From Ascoidea tarda (nom. inval.) (lineage: Eukaryota; Ascomycota; Saccharomycetes; Ascoideales; Ascoideaceae): DNA of 37,052 bases. The notes below the pieces were generated by a model. The model saw only the letters and a program-made list of their open reading frames with translations, had not been told where the DNA came from and searched no databases. Below, piece after piece: positions 19,670 to 27,890 of the stretch (its first letter is position 1; each line of letters starts with the position of its first letter). The stretch is from positions 1 to 37,052 of the forward strand of contig JAKTTS010000099.1 in assembly GCA_030560485.1 (NCBI GenBank), in the 5' to 3' direction. The position numbers were made by a program, and so were the translations under genes.

Positions 19670-20251
19670 TGTGTAGAATTGGCCAAAGCAGTTGTTATTT
19701 TGTCAAAGCAGATTCAGATAAATGTGTAGGATAGAAAACAGTTCTTGATGTGTTTATATATCATTGAAAACCAAACAAGAGCATACTGCAAGACATCGAT
19801 GGATGTAATTCGGTATTCAACTGAGCATTGTTTCGACTAAGAGACGAGTCAAAACCAACCAACAAATGAGTATCTTGGGTCTTGTCAAGTTTGCAAGAGA
19901 TATCAAGTCCAGTAGGTATATTAACATCATTTTTTATTTTATGTTGTTTCTGTTGCACGATGTGACCGGCCTCGGCAATTCCCGGAAAATATCCGCGGCC
20001 GTCACAACCGGGAAACAAACCGCGGCCGCAGAGCGGGAGGGCCGGAAATACCGCATCGGGCGTGGAATCATGGACTTTGAGAAAGTCGAAAGGAAGAGCT
20101 GTGGAGACGCTTATCGACGAGCTGTTGGGAAAAAGCACATGAAAAAACCAGCTTCTACAGCTATGTGCTTACAATATTTAAACACAATGGGTTGGGCACT
20201 TTCGTCGAGTGGGATCGCACAAATTAGTAATTAGCAAATCTCTAGTCCAAC
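19670..20251. promoter_or_regulatory. Promoter region of esterase copy 2 with a GC-rich island
   Basis: In AT-rich surroundings, 19966-20065 is strikingly GC-rich and packed with CCG/CGG triplets. CCGCGGCCG occurs twice (19993-20001 and 20020-20028), with CCGG elements beside it. Such triplets are the half-sites of fungal Zn2Cys6 regulators. The island is 190-290 bases before the esterase start, a usual distance for an upstream activating sequence. The overlapping open frames at 19761-20234 look like shadows of this composition. Confidence 0.4.
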
Positions 20252-21073
20252 ATGACACTCTCCAACCCCAGCAAGGTCGATTTGATCAACTACGATAAGC
20301 TCCTACTACTCGGCGACTCATTGATGGAGTTTTGCTACAACCAGTTGCCATATTCTCACGAATCTCCAACTGATAGCACCGCCAATGAGAAAAATCACAT
20401 CAACCAAAATGAAGCCGAGTATTTCAACCAAAAGATCCATTTCACCTTTGGCTCAGCTTTGGCTCATGTTTACACAAGAAAATTAGACATTGTTCAAAGA
20501 GGTTTTGGTGGGTACAACACGTCCCATATATCGTTGCTTTTGGAGAGTTTATTAAACAACGATGAGTTTGTTAAAAATTTGAAATTGATCATCATTAGTG
20601 GAGGAACTAACGATGCTTCAACACAAGACAATGCTTACTTATCCTTGAAAGATGTCAGGAGCAACTTTGTCAAAATGATCAAGCTCATAAAAGAAAAAAA
20701 CATAAATTTAATTATCATTGGCTCCCCTGTCTATTTTCCTGAAATCTTTAGCAAGATGTGCTACGAAGATGTTCAAAAGGGTTACAATTTAGACAATGAC
20801 TTGGTTCTTCAATACCATAACCAGGCAAGAGAACTTTGCCAGCAAAATGACATTCCTTTCTTAGACTTGAGACGTATAATGATAGACAACTACAACACTA
20901 CCTTGACAAGTGACGGTTTACATTTATCCGGTTATGGGCAGTATCTCTTGTATAAGGAAATGATGAGTTTGATTAAGCAACACTTTCCTCAATTGCATCC
21001 CGATAATATCATGAAAAAACTACCAACATGTTATGAGGTTACTGATGATCATATCAAAAATCTAATAAACTAA
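20252..21073 (+). CDS. IAH1: IAH1-like SGNH esterase, copy 2
   Basis: 273 residues with all SGNH blocks: GDSLMEF with Ser23 (residues 21-27), RGFGGYNT, GGTND (117-121) and DGLHLSGYGQYL with Asp221 and His224. Block III reads GGTND, as in the Iah1/isoamyl-acetate esterase group (copy 1 has VGTND). A hydrophilic insert after SHES (residues about 38-62) accounts for most of the extra length over copy 1. Expected role: cytosolic hydrolysis of short-chain acetate esters. Same strand as copy 1, 3.35 kb apart, with decayed sequence between. Codon use is slightly richer in C-ending codons than copy 1, which may mean stronger expression. I give the symbol to this copy only as the better-conserved one; orthology is not settled. 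Confidence 0.87.
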   Translation: MTLSNPSKVDLINYDKLLLLGDSLMEFCYNQLPYSHESPTDSTANEKNHINQNEAEYFNQKIHFTFGSALAHVYTRKLDIVQRGFGGYNTSHISLLLESLLNNDEFVKNLKLIIISGGTNDASTQDNAYLSLKDVRSNFVKMIKLIKEKNINLIIIGSPVYFPEIFSKMCYEDVQKGYNLDNDLVLQYHNQARELCQQNDIPFLDLRRIMIDNYNTTLTSDGLHLSGYGQYLLYKEMMSLIKQHFPQLHPDNIMKKLPTCYEVTDDHIKNLIN

Positions 21074-21237
21074 ACGAAATTCTTGGTTTATTATATGGTA
21101 CGAAGTTGAGCTATATAATATATACTATATACTATATAGGTTGGAAGACATAAACTATGCTAGTAATAATATTCATATCTATATCCATATTCATTTTAAT
21201 TCATTTTATTTTTAATAAATATTTTTAATCTCAATGC

Positions 21238-22689
21238 TTACAAGAAAAAAGATCTGAAATACAATATAAGAAAAATACTTAAAAGAAAAGCACCAAAGAA
21301 AAATCTACCTTTAGTTGTTTCTATTGCATATAATGCATATCCAATAACCGAATCTGTGGTAAAGTTCAAAATAGAAGCAGTTTGAATATATCCGTTGTTG
21401 TATGGGGTTAATGGTCTTGAAAGTGATCTAGTCGTACCAGTTGTACCAATTGAAGCAATTGACCTCGTTGAAGTAGTAGAAGCAATCGTGCTACTTGACG
21501 ATAATGGTACGGTGATCAATGGAGGCGTGTTTGGAATGGTTATATCCAAATAAACTGGTTTATGGTCAGATAAATGAACATTTGGAATCGAATCATAACT
21601 CGAAATTATTTCTCTATTATCGTTATTCTGATACGATAAATATAGTATTCGATCACACCATGATGGGATTCTTTTTTTGGTATATTCGTTGGAATTGATA
21701 ATAAATTTGTATGTTGGTTTAAAATTTATCGGTGGCTCATCGAAATTTGATAATATTTTATTGCTATTTTTAGAAATGGTCAATTCATCCTTTCTATTGA
21801 AAAATGACTGGTCGTAATGATCTAGCAAGTTATTATTATACTGATTTTTCAAATTTAAAATTGTATTCAAGGGTAGATTGGGGATATCCAAATCATTGAA
21901 ATTAATATTAGCAATATCATTGATATTAAAGATATTAGCAGTGGCTCGGTAATTTAAATCTCCCATTATAAAACAGTGCGAATCGTCGATTAATGAGGTG
22001 AAACTGTCGTCGAACTTAAGATAATTGAAGATGTACTGAAGATCTTTATTTCTCTTTTCCCAATTAAGTGACCCTTCATTTGCAGTTAAATGACAGGCCA
22101 AAAATGTTAAGATTGTCTTTTCATTTTTGGCGGTATTAAGATTGAATGATAGTCTAATGCCACAGGATCCTTTTAAACTTGAAAATAAATAACCAGTTGA
22201 AAATTTCCCATAATTTAAAGTTAAATTCTTAAAATTTTCTTTAAATGGAGATAAAACAATCAAGCCGATAGCACCAATGAAGTTCGAAGCAATTTTATCA
22301 AAATTCAAGTTGTAATGTTCACTTAAAAATTCAATCAAGATCTTAGTGACATTTTTCAAATACAAATTAACTTGATCGTAATCCACCAAACTTTCTAAAA
22401 CTGAACAAATTTCTTGAAAGCTGAAAACGAAAAAAGACGAGGGAGAAGCTGGTAGTCTTTTGGCCAACTCATTTAATAGAGTGTTGTTCTTCTGAAATAA
22501 ATTTGGATTTTTCCCACAGTTGAATGTTAATAAAAACAAATGGATACTGCTTGAGGAAATTGTTGATTTTAAAGTAGAAGATAAATTTGAGGACTCGTTG
22601 TGAGAAAGGTTTACAGAAGTTGTGGCAGAACTTGAAGATGGATTTGAGGAAATCAAAGGAACCGACTCGTAGCTTTTTTCTTGATCCAT
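21238..22689 (-). CDS. INP54: Tail-anchored phosphoinositide 5-phosphatase (Inp54 type)
   Basis: 483 residues; S. cerevisiae Inp54 is 384. The start is the ATG at 22689 (MDQEKSYES); the open frame above it has only a TTG. 5-phosphatase motifs are in order: LLTFNCGKN near the start of the domain, MGDLNYR (242-248), PSWCDRIL (342-349) and LSDHKPVYLD. The usual W/F before GDLNYR is Met here. After the domain comes a Ser/Thr-rich linker, then a C-terminal hydrophobic helix (FFFGAFLLSIFLILYF), a tail anchor like that holding Inp54 on the ER. Expected activity: PtdIns(4,5)P2 to PtdIns4P. The Ser-rich N-terminal extension (about 60 residues) is not in the baker's yeast protein. Confidence 0.85.
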   Translation of the reverse strand: MDQEKSYESVPLISSNPSSSSATTSVNLSHNESSNLSSTLKSTISSSSIHLFLLTFNCGKNPNLFQKNNTLLNELAKRLPASPSSFFVFSFQEICSVLESLVDYDQVNLYLKNVTKILIEFLSEHYNLNFDKIASNFIGAIGLIVLSPFKENFKNLTLNYGKFSTGYLFSSLKGSCGIRLSFNLNTAKNEKTILTFLACHLTANEGSLNWEKRNKDLQYIFNYLKFDDSFTSLIDDSHCFIMGDLNYRATANIFNINDIANINFNDLDIPNLPLNTILNLKNQYNNNLLDHYDQSFFNRKDELTISKNSNKILSNFDEPPINFKPTYKFIINSNEYTKKRIPSWCDRILYLSYQNNDNREIISSYDSIPNVHLSDHKPVYLDITIPNTPPLITVPLSSSSTIASTTSTRSIASIGTTGTTRSLSRPLTPYNNGYIQTASILNFTTDSVIGYALYAIETTKGRFFFGAFLLSIFLILYFRSFFL

Positions 22690-23361
22690 TTTGAAGTCTG
22701 TAAATATATAATATGACCAAGTTGTTTGGGTTCTAGAAAAATGAAATGAAAAAGCTGAAACACAAGAAGCTCCCCCTTTTAAATACAAACTCTGTGAGGC
22801 TGCTGTTGCTGATTATTGCTGATTATATGTTCATGAAGATATAATGCTATGATCAACACCAGCAACATGGGACCCTGAAATGGCTGAGATGCGCCTGGTT
22901 GAAAACTCCTCCCGCTACGAGCTGAGAATCACGGGGTATTGCAGTGCTATGGCGCACGCCGGCACTTCAAACGTCCCGCTGGCACAATTTTTCAGCAGGC
23001 TTGGTCCATTTGTTGGGCAAAAAATGAGGTCAAAAAGCAACAAACCAAACCACAGACGCGGGTCGTGCACGATGACGAAAAATTTGACTCCAAAGCTTGA
23101 GAGGATAATGATTTGTATTGTTGGAGAATCACAATCTTGCTATAGTTATGTAAATTATACAAGTTATAGGGAATAAAGAGACATAGGTGTAGCTGTTGGT
23201 GATGCAATGTCATTCAGTTGGGCAGTACTATACAAATCATCATCAAATTAATAAAATATCATTGCAATAAATATTGAATTCGTAATTCCACAATTTGTAG
23301 GTCAAAACAAATTTCCAGTACATGAACAATAATCTAGGATTTCACCAATTAGTGGCATATA
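22690..23361. other. INP54 upstream region
   Basis: No supported gene. A GC-richer patch at about 22885-23070 gives an ATG-started 98-codon plus-strand frame (22880-23176) with no recognisable domain. I treat it as noncoding promoter sequence. Confidence 0.35.
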
Positions 23362-23934
23362 TCAAAGACTACTATTTGTATCAGTTGGCGTTGACAATTT
23401 CAACTTACGCTTCGCAGCAGCAATGTCATTTAATAAATCCTTTTTTATTATTGGGATATTAAAATGGTGTCGAATTAGATTGTACAAAGTTGCAGTGTCA
23501 TACTTGCCAGCATTAACCATTTGCTGAATCATTCTCTTCACTTCTGGTGAACGTTTTCGTAGCATAGTCTGGTCTTCTTTGTGCAATACATACAGATGTC
23601 CGTTGTGTGTGTTGTGGCCTTCTACCACTTGCCAGAGCTGAAGCAGCTTGACAAATTTCACTTTGATTTCAAACTTGCATCCAAATTTTTTAGAATTTCT
23701 TTGACGTTTTGAGCTCTCTGGTGTAATTACTCTTGTGCCATGGAACTGACATTTAAATACCATTCTATATTTGTCGTTGTATTTAATACACAACCCGACT
23801 CCATTTTTTTGGGACCATTCATTTTTAATCTTTTGCATCACATCTGCTTTGGAAATAAAGGTATCACCAAGTTTTGGAACGTTCAGTTGTTTGTATTCAG
23901 CAAATTGGCACAGTTGTAGGTTCAAATTTGTCAT
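23362..23934 (-). CDS. Orphan FAR1/WRKY-GCM1-type zinc-binding domain protein
   Basis: 190 residues from the ATG at 23934; the open frame extends to a TTG further up. The central part matches the FAR1-like N-terminal DNA-binding domain of Mutator-like transposases and their domesticated relatives: Cys62, basic stretch, Cys86 (KKFGCKFEIKVKF), LLQLWQV, then HNTHNGHL (His107, His110/113). A helical segment follows, MLRKRSPEVKRMIQQMVN, and a short basic C-terminus. There is no transposase DDE domain, so it is either a transcription-factor-like gene captured from a MULE element or a surviving N-terminal piece of one. No flanking terminal inverted repeats were seen. The gene lies between INP54 and TMA22 on the same strand. 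Confidence 0.55.
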   Translation of the reverse strand: MTNLNLQLCQFAEYKQLNVPKLGDTFISKADVMQKIKNEWSQKNGVGLCIKYNDKYRMVFKCQFHGTRVITPESSKRQRNSKKFGCKFEIKVKFVKLLQLWQVVEGHNTHNGHLYVLHKEDQTMLRKRSPEVKRMIQQMVNAGKYDTATLYNLIRHHFNIPIIKKDLLNDIAAAKRKLKLSTPTDTNSSL

Positions 23935-24699
23935 TTGAGTTGGTTTAAAAATTCGGTTCAATCTGACAGTAGTTATTCAGCATCAGAAACTGGACCAATT
24001 GGTTGCTAATAAATAACACCCGTCCTGGCTATATTCAAAGATAGCTTTTCTCAAAAAAATTAAATTGTTGATTTATTTAAAACTCCCCTAAATAGGGGTT
24101 GGCTTCTACCGAAGATAATCGGTTTAGAATCGATGTAATGAGCACTGAACCGTATTGCCATTTTGGAACAATAACAAAATGTATCAATTTATCAATGTTG
24201 AAAATTAAACTTTTGTTGAATGGCTCATTTATCAAATAAACTGGAGTTGTATTTATCATTGTAACAAAACAAGCGGCCACTTGGTTCATTGCTTAAAATT
24301 CCCATAAATTCAAGTAGGAATCAAGTCACTTCACTATTCACAATATCTTGTACTCTATTATTCTTATTGATTTGCACATAGGCGGTTTTCGGAAAGAATC
24401 AAGATAATAAACATTGTCCACTATCTGTAAATAAAATTTGTATTTATTCCAGAAACCGAGCATTGGCGCAACCGAATTTCTAGCTCGGAACTCACTGAAT
24501 GTGACATTTGATGTATTGTAGCGCAATTTGCTACAATTACCAGCAGACATACGCATATAGCTGCAAAAAGCCATTGGTGCCGCTTAGACTTTGCTGTTCC
24601 ACAAACATGGTCCTTGTTATGTTCATTCATATCTATTTACTGATTTAATGTCTTGAATGCTGTGGAATACAAAACCATTCATTGGTGATCATTCACAGC
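23935..24699. other. Gap with short overlapping minus-strand frames
   Basis: Three short minus-strand frames (24077-24289, 24338-24574, 24421-24630) look weakly protein-like. The last encodes a hydrophobic segment HQWLFAAICVCLLVIVANC and has an ATG. They sit in different frames, and I found no convincing splice signals to join them: a GTATGT at 24547-24552 has no clear branch site after it. They may be remains of a small membrane-protein gene or of the element that left the FAR1-type domain. Confidence 0.3.
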
Positions 24700-25340
24700 T
24701 TATTTGAGTGGTTGTTGTTGCTTCTTCTTCTTCTTTTCTTCAATTTGCTCCACTTGAATGTCTGTTAGCCCCTTTTCTTTCAATAGCTTCAAGATATACT
24801 CTTCACACTCATCTCCTAAGTCTCCTTGAATAACAATATCGTCTTTTTTCTCTGCATTTTTAACGACACTGCACCCAGTTGCGAACTTACTTGAAAACGT
24901 TTTGGACAACTTCTTGATATCAATTTCAAACACTTCTAACCCTGAAATTGAGACAACTTTCTTTCTCTTGGTTCGTTCGATTTTTTTAATTATGATTTTC
25001 GAGGATAGTTTTTTCTCCAAGATTCTTTTCGCCTTTTTCGCCTCTTTGATCTCTAATTTTTGTAAATCTTTTTCTAACGCTTGTTGTTTTTCAACTGATA
25101 GCGACGATTGGTTATTCACATAGTATTTTTCATATAAATCTGAATGGTTATTACTCACCATCCAGTTCTTGCACTGCGGAAATGATCCACCAAACTCACA
25201 GTAATCGCAAGGCAATGAACAAATACCACAATACACGACTTTCTTAGGTTGTATCTATCCACTATTAGTTAGCAAATGGTCCACTCCTTTTCTTCTATTC
25301 CTCTATATCACAATAAATATGTACATACAACTTCAGCCAT
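24700..25340 (-). CDS. TMA22: Tma22 (DENR homologue), spliced from two exons
   Basis: Exon 1 is 25329-25340 (ATG GCT GAA GTT) and exon 2 is 24700-25254; together 188 residues beginning MAEVIQPKKVVYCGICSLP. S. cerevisiae Tma22 is 198. Exon 2 alone has no ATG before the conserved YCGICxxPxxYCEFxG zinc-binding start, and a stop precedes it, so a 5' exon is required. The N-terminal Cys cluster, an ATP-rich-tRNA-independent charged linker and the C-terminal SUI1 domain (ISGLEVFEIDIKKLSKTFSSKFATGCSV...DIVIQGD) are all present, with a Lys-rich tail. Tma22 pairs with Tma20 (MCT-1) to eject deacylated tRNA from 40S subunits in recycling; in animals the pair supports reinitiation after upstream ORFs. 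See the upstream frame at 25342-25506. Confidence 0.88.
25255..25328 (-). other. 74-base spliceosomal intron of TMA22
   Basis: Starts with the yeast consensus GTATGT (25323-25328), has a TGCTAAC branch motif (25268-25274) and ends in TAG at 25255-25257. The branch A is about 14 bases from the 3' end. A nearer TAG (25262-25264) would put the reading out of frame. Reading through unspliced gives only about ten codons before TGA. Confidence 0.85.
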
Positions 25341-25341
25341 C

Positions 25342-25506
25342 TCAATTGCCAGCTAATTCTTCTAGATATTCTGAATCTGTCTGACTTGTTCCCACTGTTG
25401 ATAAACCTTCGTCCGGTTTCTTTTTGGAGTGAAAATTTGACCCGACACCACTCCGATGGGTCAACGTTTTATTTTTCAACCCCCATACAAACCACAAAAG
25501 ATGCAT
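25342..25506 (-). CDS. Possible 54-codon upstream ORF of TMA22
   Basis: An ATG at 25506 opens a frame of 54 residues (MHLLWFVWGLKNK...DSEYLEELAGN) whose TGA ends one base before the TMA22 ATG (25338-25340). The product has no known domain. If the TMA22 transcript starts above 25506, translation of TMA22 would need leaky scanning, reinitiation or a very short ribosome backstep. Whether the frame is transcribed is unknown; it could also be chance. Confidence 0.3.
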   Translation of the reverse strand: MHLLWFVWGLKNKTLTHRSGVGSNFHSKKKPDEGLSTVGTSQTDSEYLEELAGN

Positions 25507-25852
25507 AGGACAGTTGATTAGGCAGTGTTTCAATCATTTATTGATTTATATTTTCTATTCAACTACATATCAGCAAGATAACAAACATTTCCTGATGAAA
25601 TGGTACACCAAAACAGTTTTCTCTTAATCAAAGAAACCTCCAAATGGTTCCAACTAGATTTTCTAATGTTCTTAACCATTGTAGAAAAGTTGGTAGAAAT
25701 AATCACATCCATATAAATCTACCATATTAAACCCTGTTTTGCATCATCACATTTATTGAAAACTTTCCAATGAACACAAACAAAAACAATTAAGCAATGC
25801 TAATAGTTGCTTGTTGTCTCATTCACTTGTAGAGTTTTTGAATTTTAATTAG

Positions 25853-27646
25853 CTAAATAAGCCCTTGTTTTTTCAAATCATTGTACACCTTTTCTGTCAT
25901 AACGTTGCCTTCTTCATCTTCAACTTCAACAGTATTTTCCTTAAGTGAGTCCTTAATACGATTTTTGTATTTTATTTTATTCCATAACTTACTCACCTCA
26001 TCGATGCTTGTAATACCCTTAAACACTGAAGATGGTTTTTGGATACCAAGACACTTCAACCCGTGAGTATGTCTGGCTTCCATAAAATGTTTTTCAAATG
26101 CTTTTCTACCTTTGTATTTCAAATTCCCACAAATCTCACAGTTGAATTCTCTGTCAAGTCCCTGCAATTTCCACAACCAATATGGTATTGGTTTCCCGTC
26201 AAATCCCAACGGCAAGTTAAGTGGGTTTGGCACATTCTCTTCATCAGATTCACTATCCTCATTTGTTTTGTCCAACAGCTCTTCGTTTAAATAATCAGAA
26301 TCAAATAATTTTAGTTCATTATCACCGATAGTATCTTCTCTTAGTAAATCTTCTATTTCTTCAAACCTTTCTTTATTGGTTAATGCCTGTTTTCTTTCAA
26401 CATTCAATTTTGTGTCTTGACGCTGTTTGTCTAGCAATTGAGTGATTTCGTTTATCAAAAATTCTTCAAGACACAATTCCTTTTCAATTTCGTTCAACTG
26501 AGCATTGTTTGAACCTTTGAGCTTTTGAACATTTTTTTTGTGTTTTTTCCCATTCAAATGCCCATTGAAAACCGTTTCCTTGCTGAATAGTTTATTACAA
26601 GGTTTACAAAATAATTTATTATCGCTTTCGTTATCATTATCATTATCGTCACCATTATCATTATCGTCACCATTATCATTACTACTGGAATTGTAGGAAT
26701 TCTGGTTTATTTGCTTTACCCATTTTTCTTCAAATTGGCTTTTTAGATTTTTAATTATCCGGTCTGGATTTGACAATGGTTTGATTTTGAATATAAACTT
26801 GACCAAATAATCCGATAACTGGTTGATATAATCAATATACTCAGAAGAATGTCTATTAATGGCTTTGTAATAGTCGTTATAGGTATTTTTACCAACTTTG
26901 TAGTAGAATTCCAAATATTTTAGATACGTTATACTAAATCTTTCATTGTCATTGAAATGATTTGATAGACCCGGTAGATTTAAAAAAATTTCATGAAATT
27001 GAATTAAATCAAGGTATTTGCCATAGTTTTCTTCCAAAGAAAAAATGGAATCAAGAGATAAATCTGAACTAAAAGCACTTAATATACTTTTTTTTCTAAT
27101 TTCTGATTTCGCAATCTTTTTTTTGAAAATGTCTTTTGTTATGTTTGGATTTTGAAGATCTTTTTTGGATAAATTTGATGAACCCATTGAAAATAGCAAT
27201 GACAAGTTATGACTACCATCTTGAAAATCAGTGTTAGATAGATAATTTTTCTGAATGTTTTTGTAAAGGAGGTCAAAATTTTCAAATTTGTAATTCGGAT
27301 CAGATATGAAGGAAATTTGGCGATTTAATTTATCAATTTCATATTTTGAATCAGTGTGATGGGGAAAATCATTTGAGTTCTTGAGATAAAACTTGCTTAA
27401 ATGTAATGAATTTTTTTTATATCTTTTAATGAATGAATTAATTTCGTGCTGTTGGAGTAGGACTTCTTTTACAGGTCTTTTATTATTTTGATTTAAAACG
27501 CCATGATCTATATTTTGAGTTGAGCCAACATAAACAGCTGGATTTCTTTGGATTCTGTTGGATATTTCTATTTGGATTCTATCCAATTCTTCGAGAGAAT
27601 TTCTTTGTTCTTCAAGACGGTTTTCATTTATAAGGTCAATTTCCAT
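25853..27646 (-). CDS. PRP9: Prp9, SF3a60 subunit of the U2 snRNP
   Basis: 597 residues; S. cerevisiae Prp9 is 530. The N-terminus (LEEQRNSLEELDRIQIEIS...RNPAVY) is the SF3a60-type helical segment. A first C2H2 finger is FCKPCNKLFSKETVFNGHLNGKKHKKN and the conserved C-terminal one is FNCEICGNLKYKGRKAFEKHFMEARH, preceded by PIPYWLWKLQGLDREF; these are the family signatures. With Prp11 and Prp21 it forms SF3a, which binds U2 snRNP and is needed for pre-spliceosome assembly. A run of Asp/Asn repeats (NDNGDDNDNGDDNDND) before the first finger adds length. Divergent from RIB2 across 244 bases. Confidence 0.9.
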   Translation of the reverse strand: MEIDLINENRLEEQRNSLEELDRIQIEISNRIQRNPAVYVGSTQNIDHGVLNQNNKRPVKEVLLQQHEINSFIKRYKKNSLHLSKFYLKNSNDFPHHTDSKYEIDKLNRQISFISDPNYKFENFDLLYKNIQKNYLSNTDFQDGSHNLSLLFSMGSSNLSKKDLQNPNITKDIFKKKIAKSEIRKKSILSAFSSDLSLDSIFSLEENYGKYLDLIQFHEIFLNLPGLSNHFNDNERFSITYLKYLEFYYKVGKNTYNDYYKAINRHSSEYIDYINQLSDYLVKFIFKIKPLSNPDRIIKNLKSQFEEKWVKQINQNSYNSSSNDNGDDNDNGDDNDNDNESDNKLFCKPCNKLFSKETVFNGHLNGKKHKKNVQKLKGSNNAQLNEIEKELCLEEFLINEITQLLDKQRQDTKLNVERKQALTNKERFEEIEDLLREDTIGDNELKLFDSDYLNEELLDKTNEDSESDEENVPNPLNLPLGFDGKPIPYWLWKLQGLDREFNCEICGNLKYKGRKAFEKHFMEARHTHGLKCLGIQKPSSVFKGITSIDEVSKLWNKIKYKNRIKDSLKENTVEVEDEEGNVMTEKVYNDLKKQGLI

Positions 27647-27890
27647 ATTATATATTAACTATTAATTATTAGTTATCAACTGTTAATTATAGACAAGTTG
27701 ATTAAAAATCTGTTTAGTATTTATTAGCATTCAATGAGAGGCCGTTTTAACTTTTTTTTTTCCGTCATTTTTTTTCAAGCACCAATTATTTTCTTTTGTT
27801 ATGCGTTGGGTAGAATCGATTATTTATCTATTTACTTAGCTAGGCATCTATTTAATTGAATATTTATTTGGTAGATTGGCTACTGGGTAA

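Noticed and set aside
22690-22788. Upstream extension of INP54
   Set aside because: It opens at TTG, not ATG; the ATG at 22689 is the first real start.
22880-23176. 98-codon plus-strand frame upstream of INP54
   Set aside because: Has an ATG, but no domain, and lies in a GC-rich patch where stops are rare by composition.
24421-24630. A spliced small membrane protein using GTATGT at 24547-24552
   Set aside because: No branch motif or 3' splice site follows that would join the neighbouring frames.
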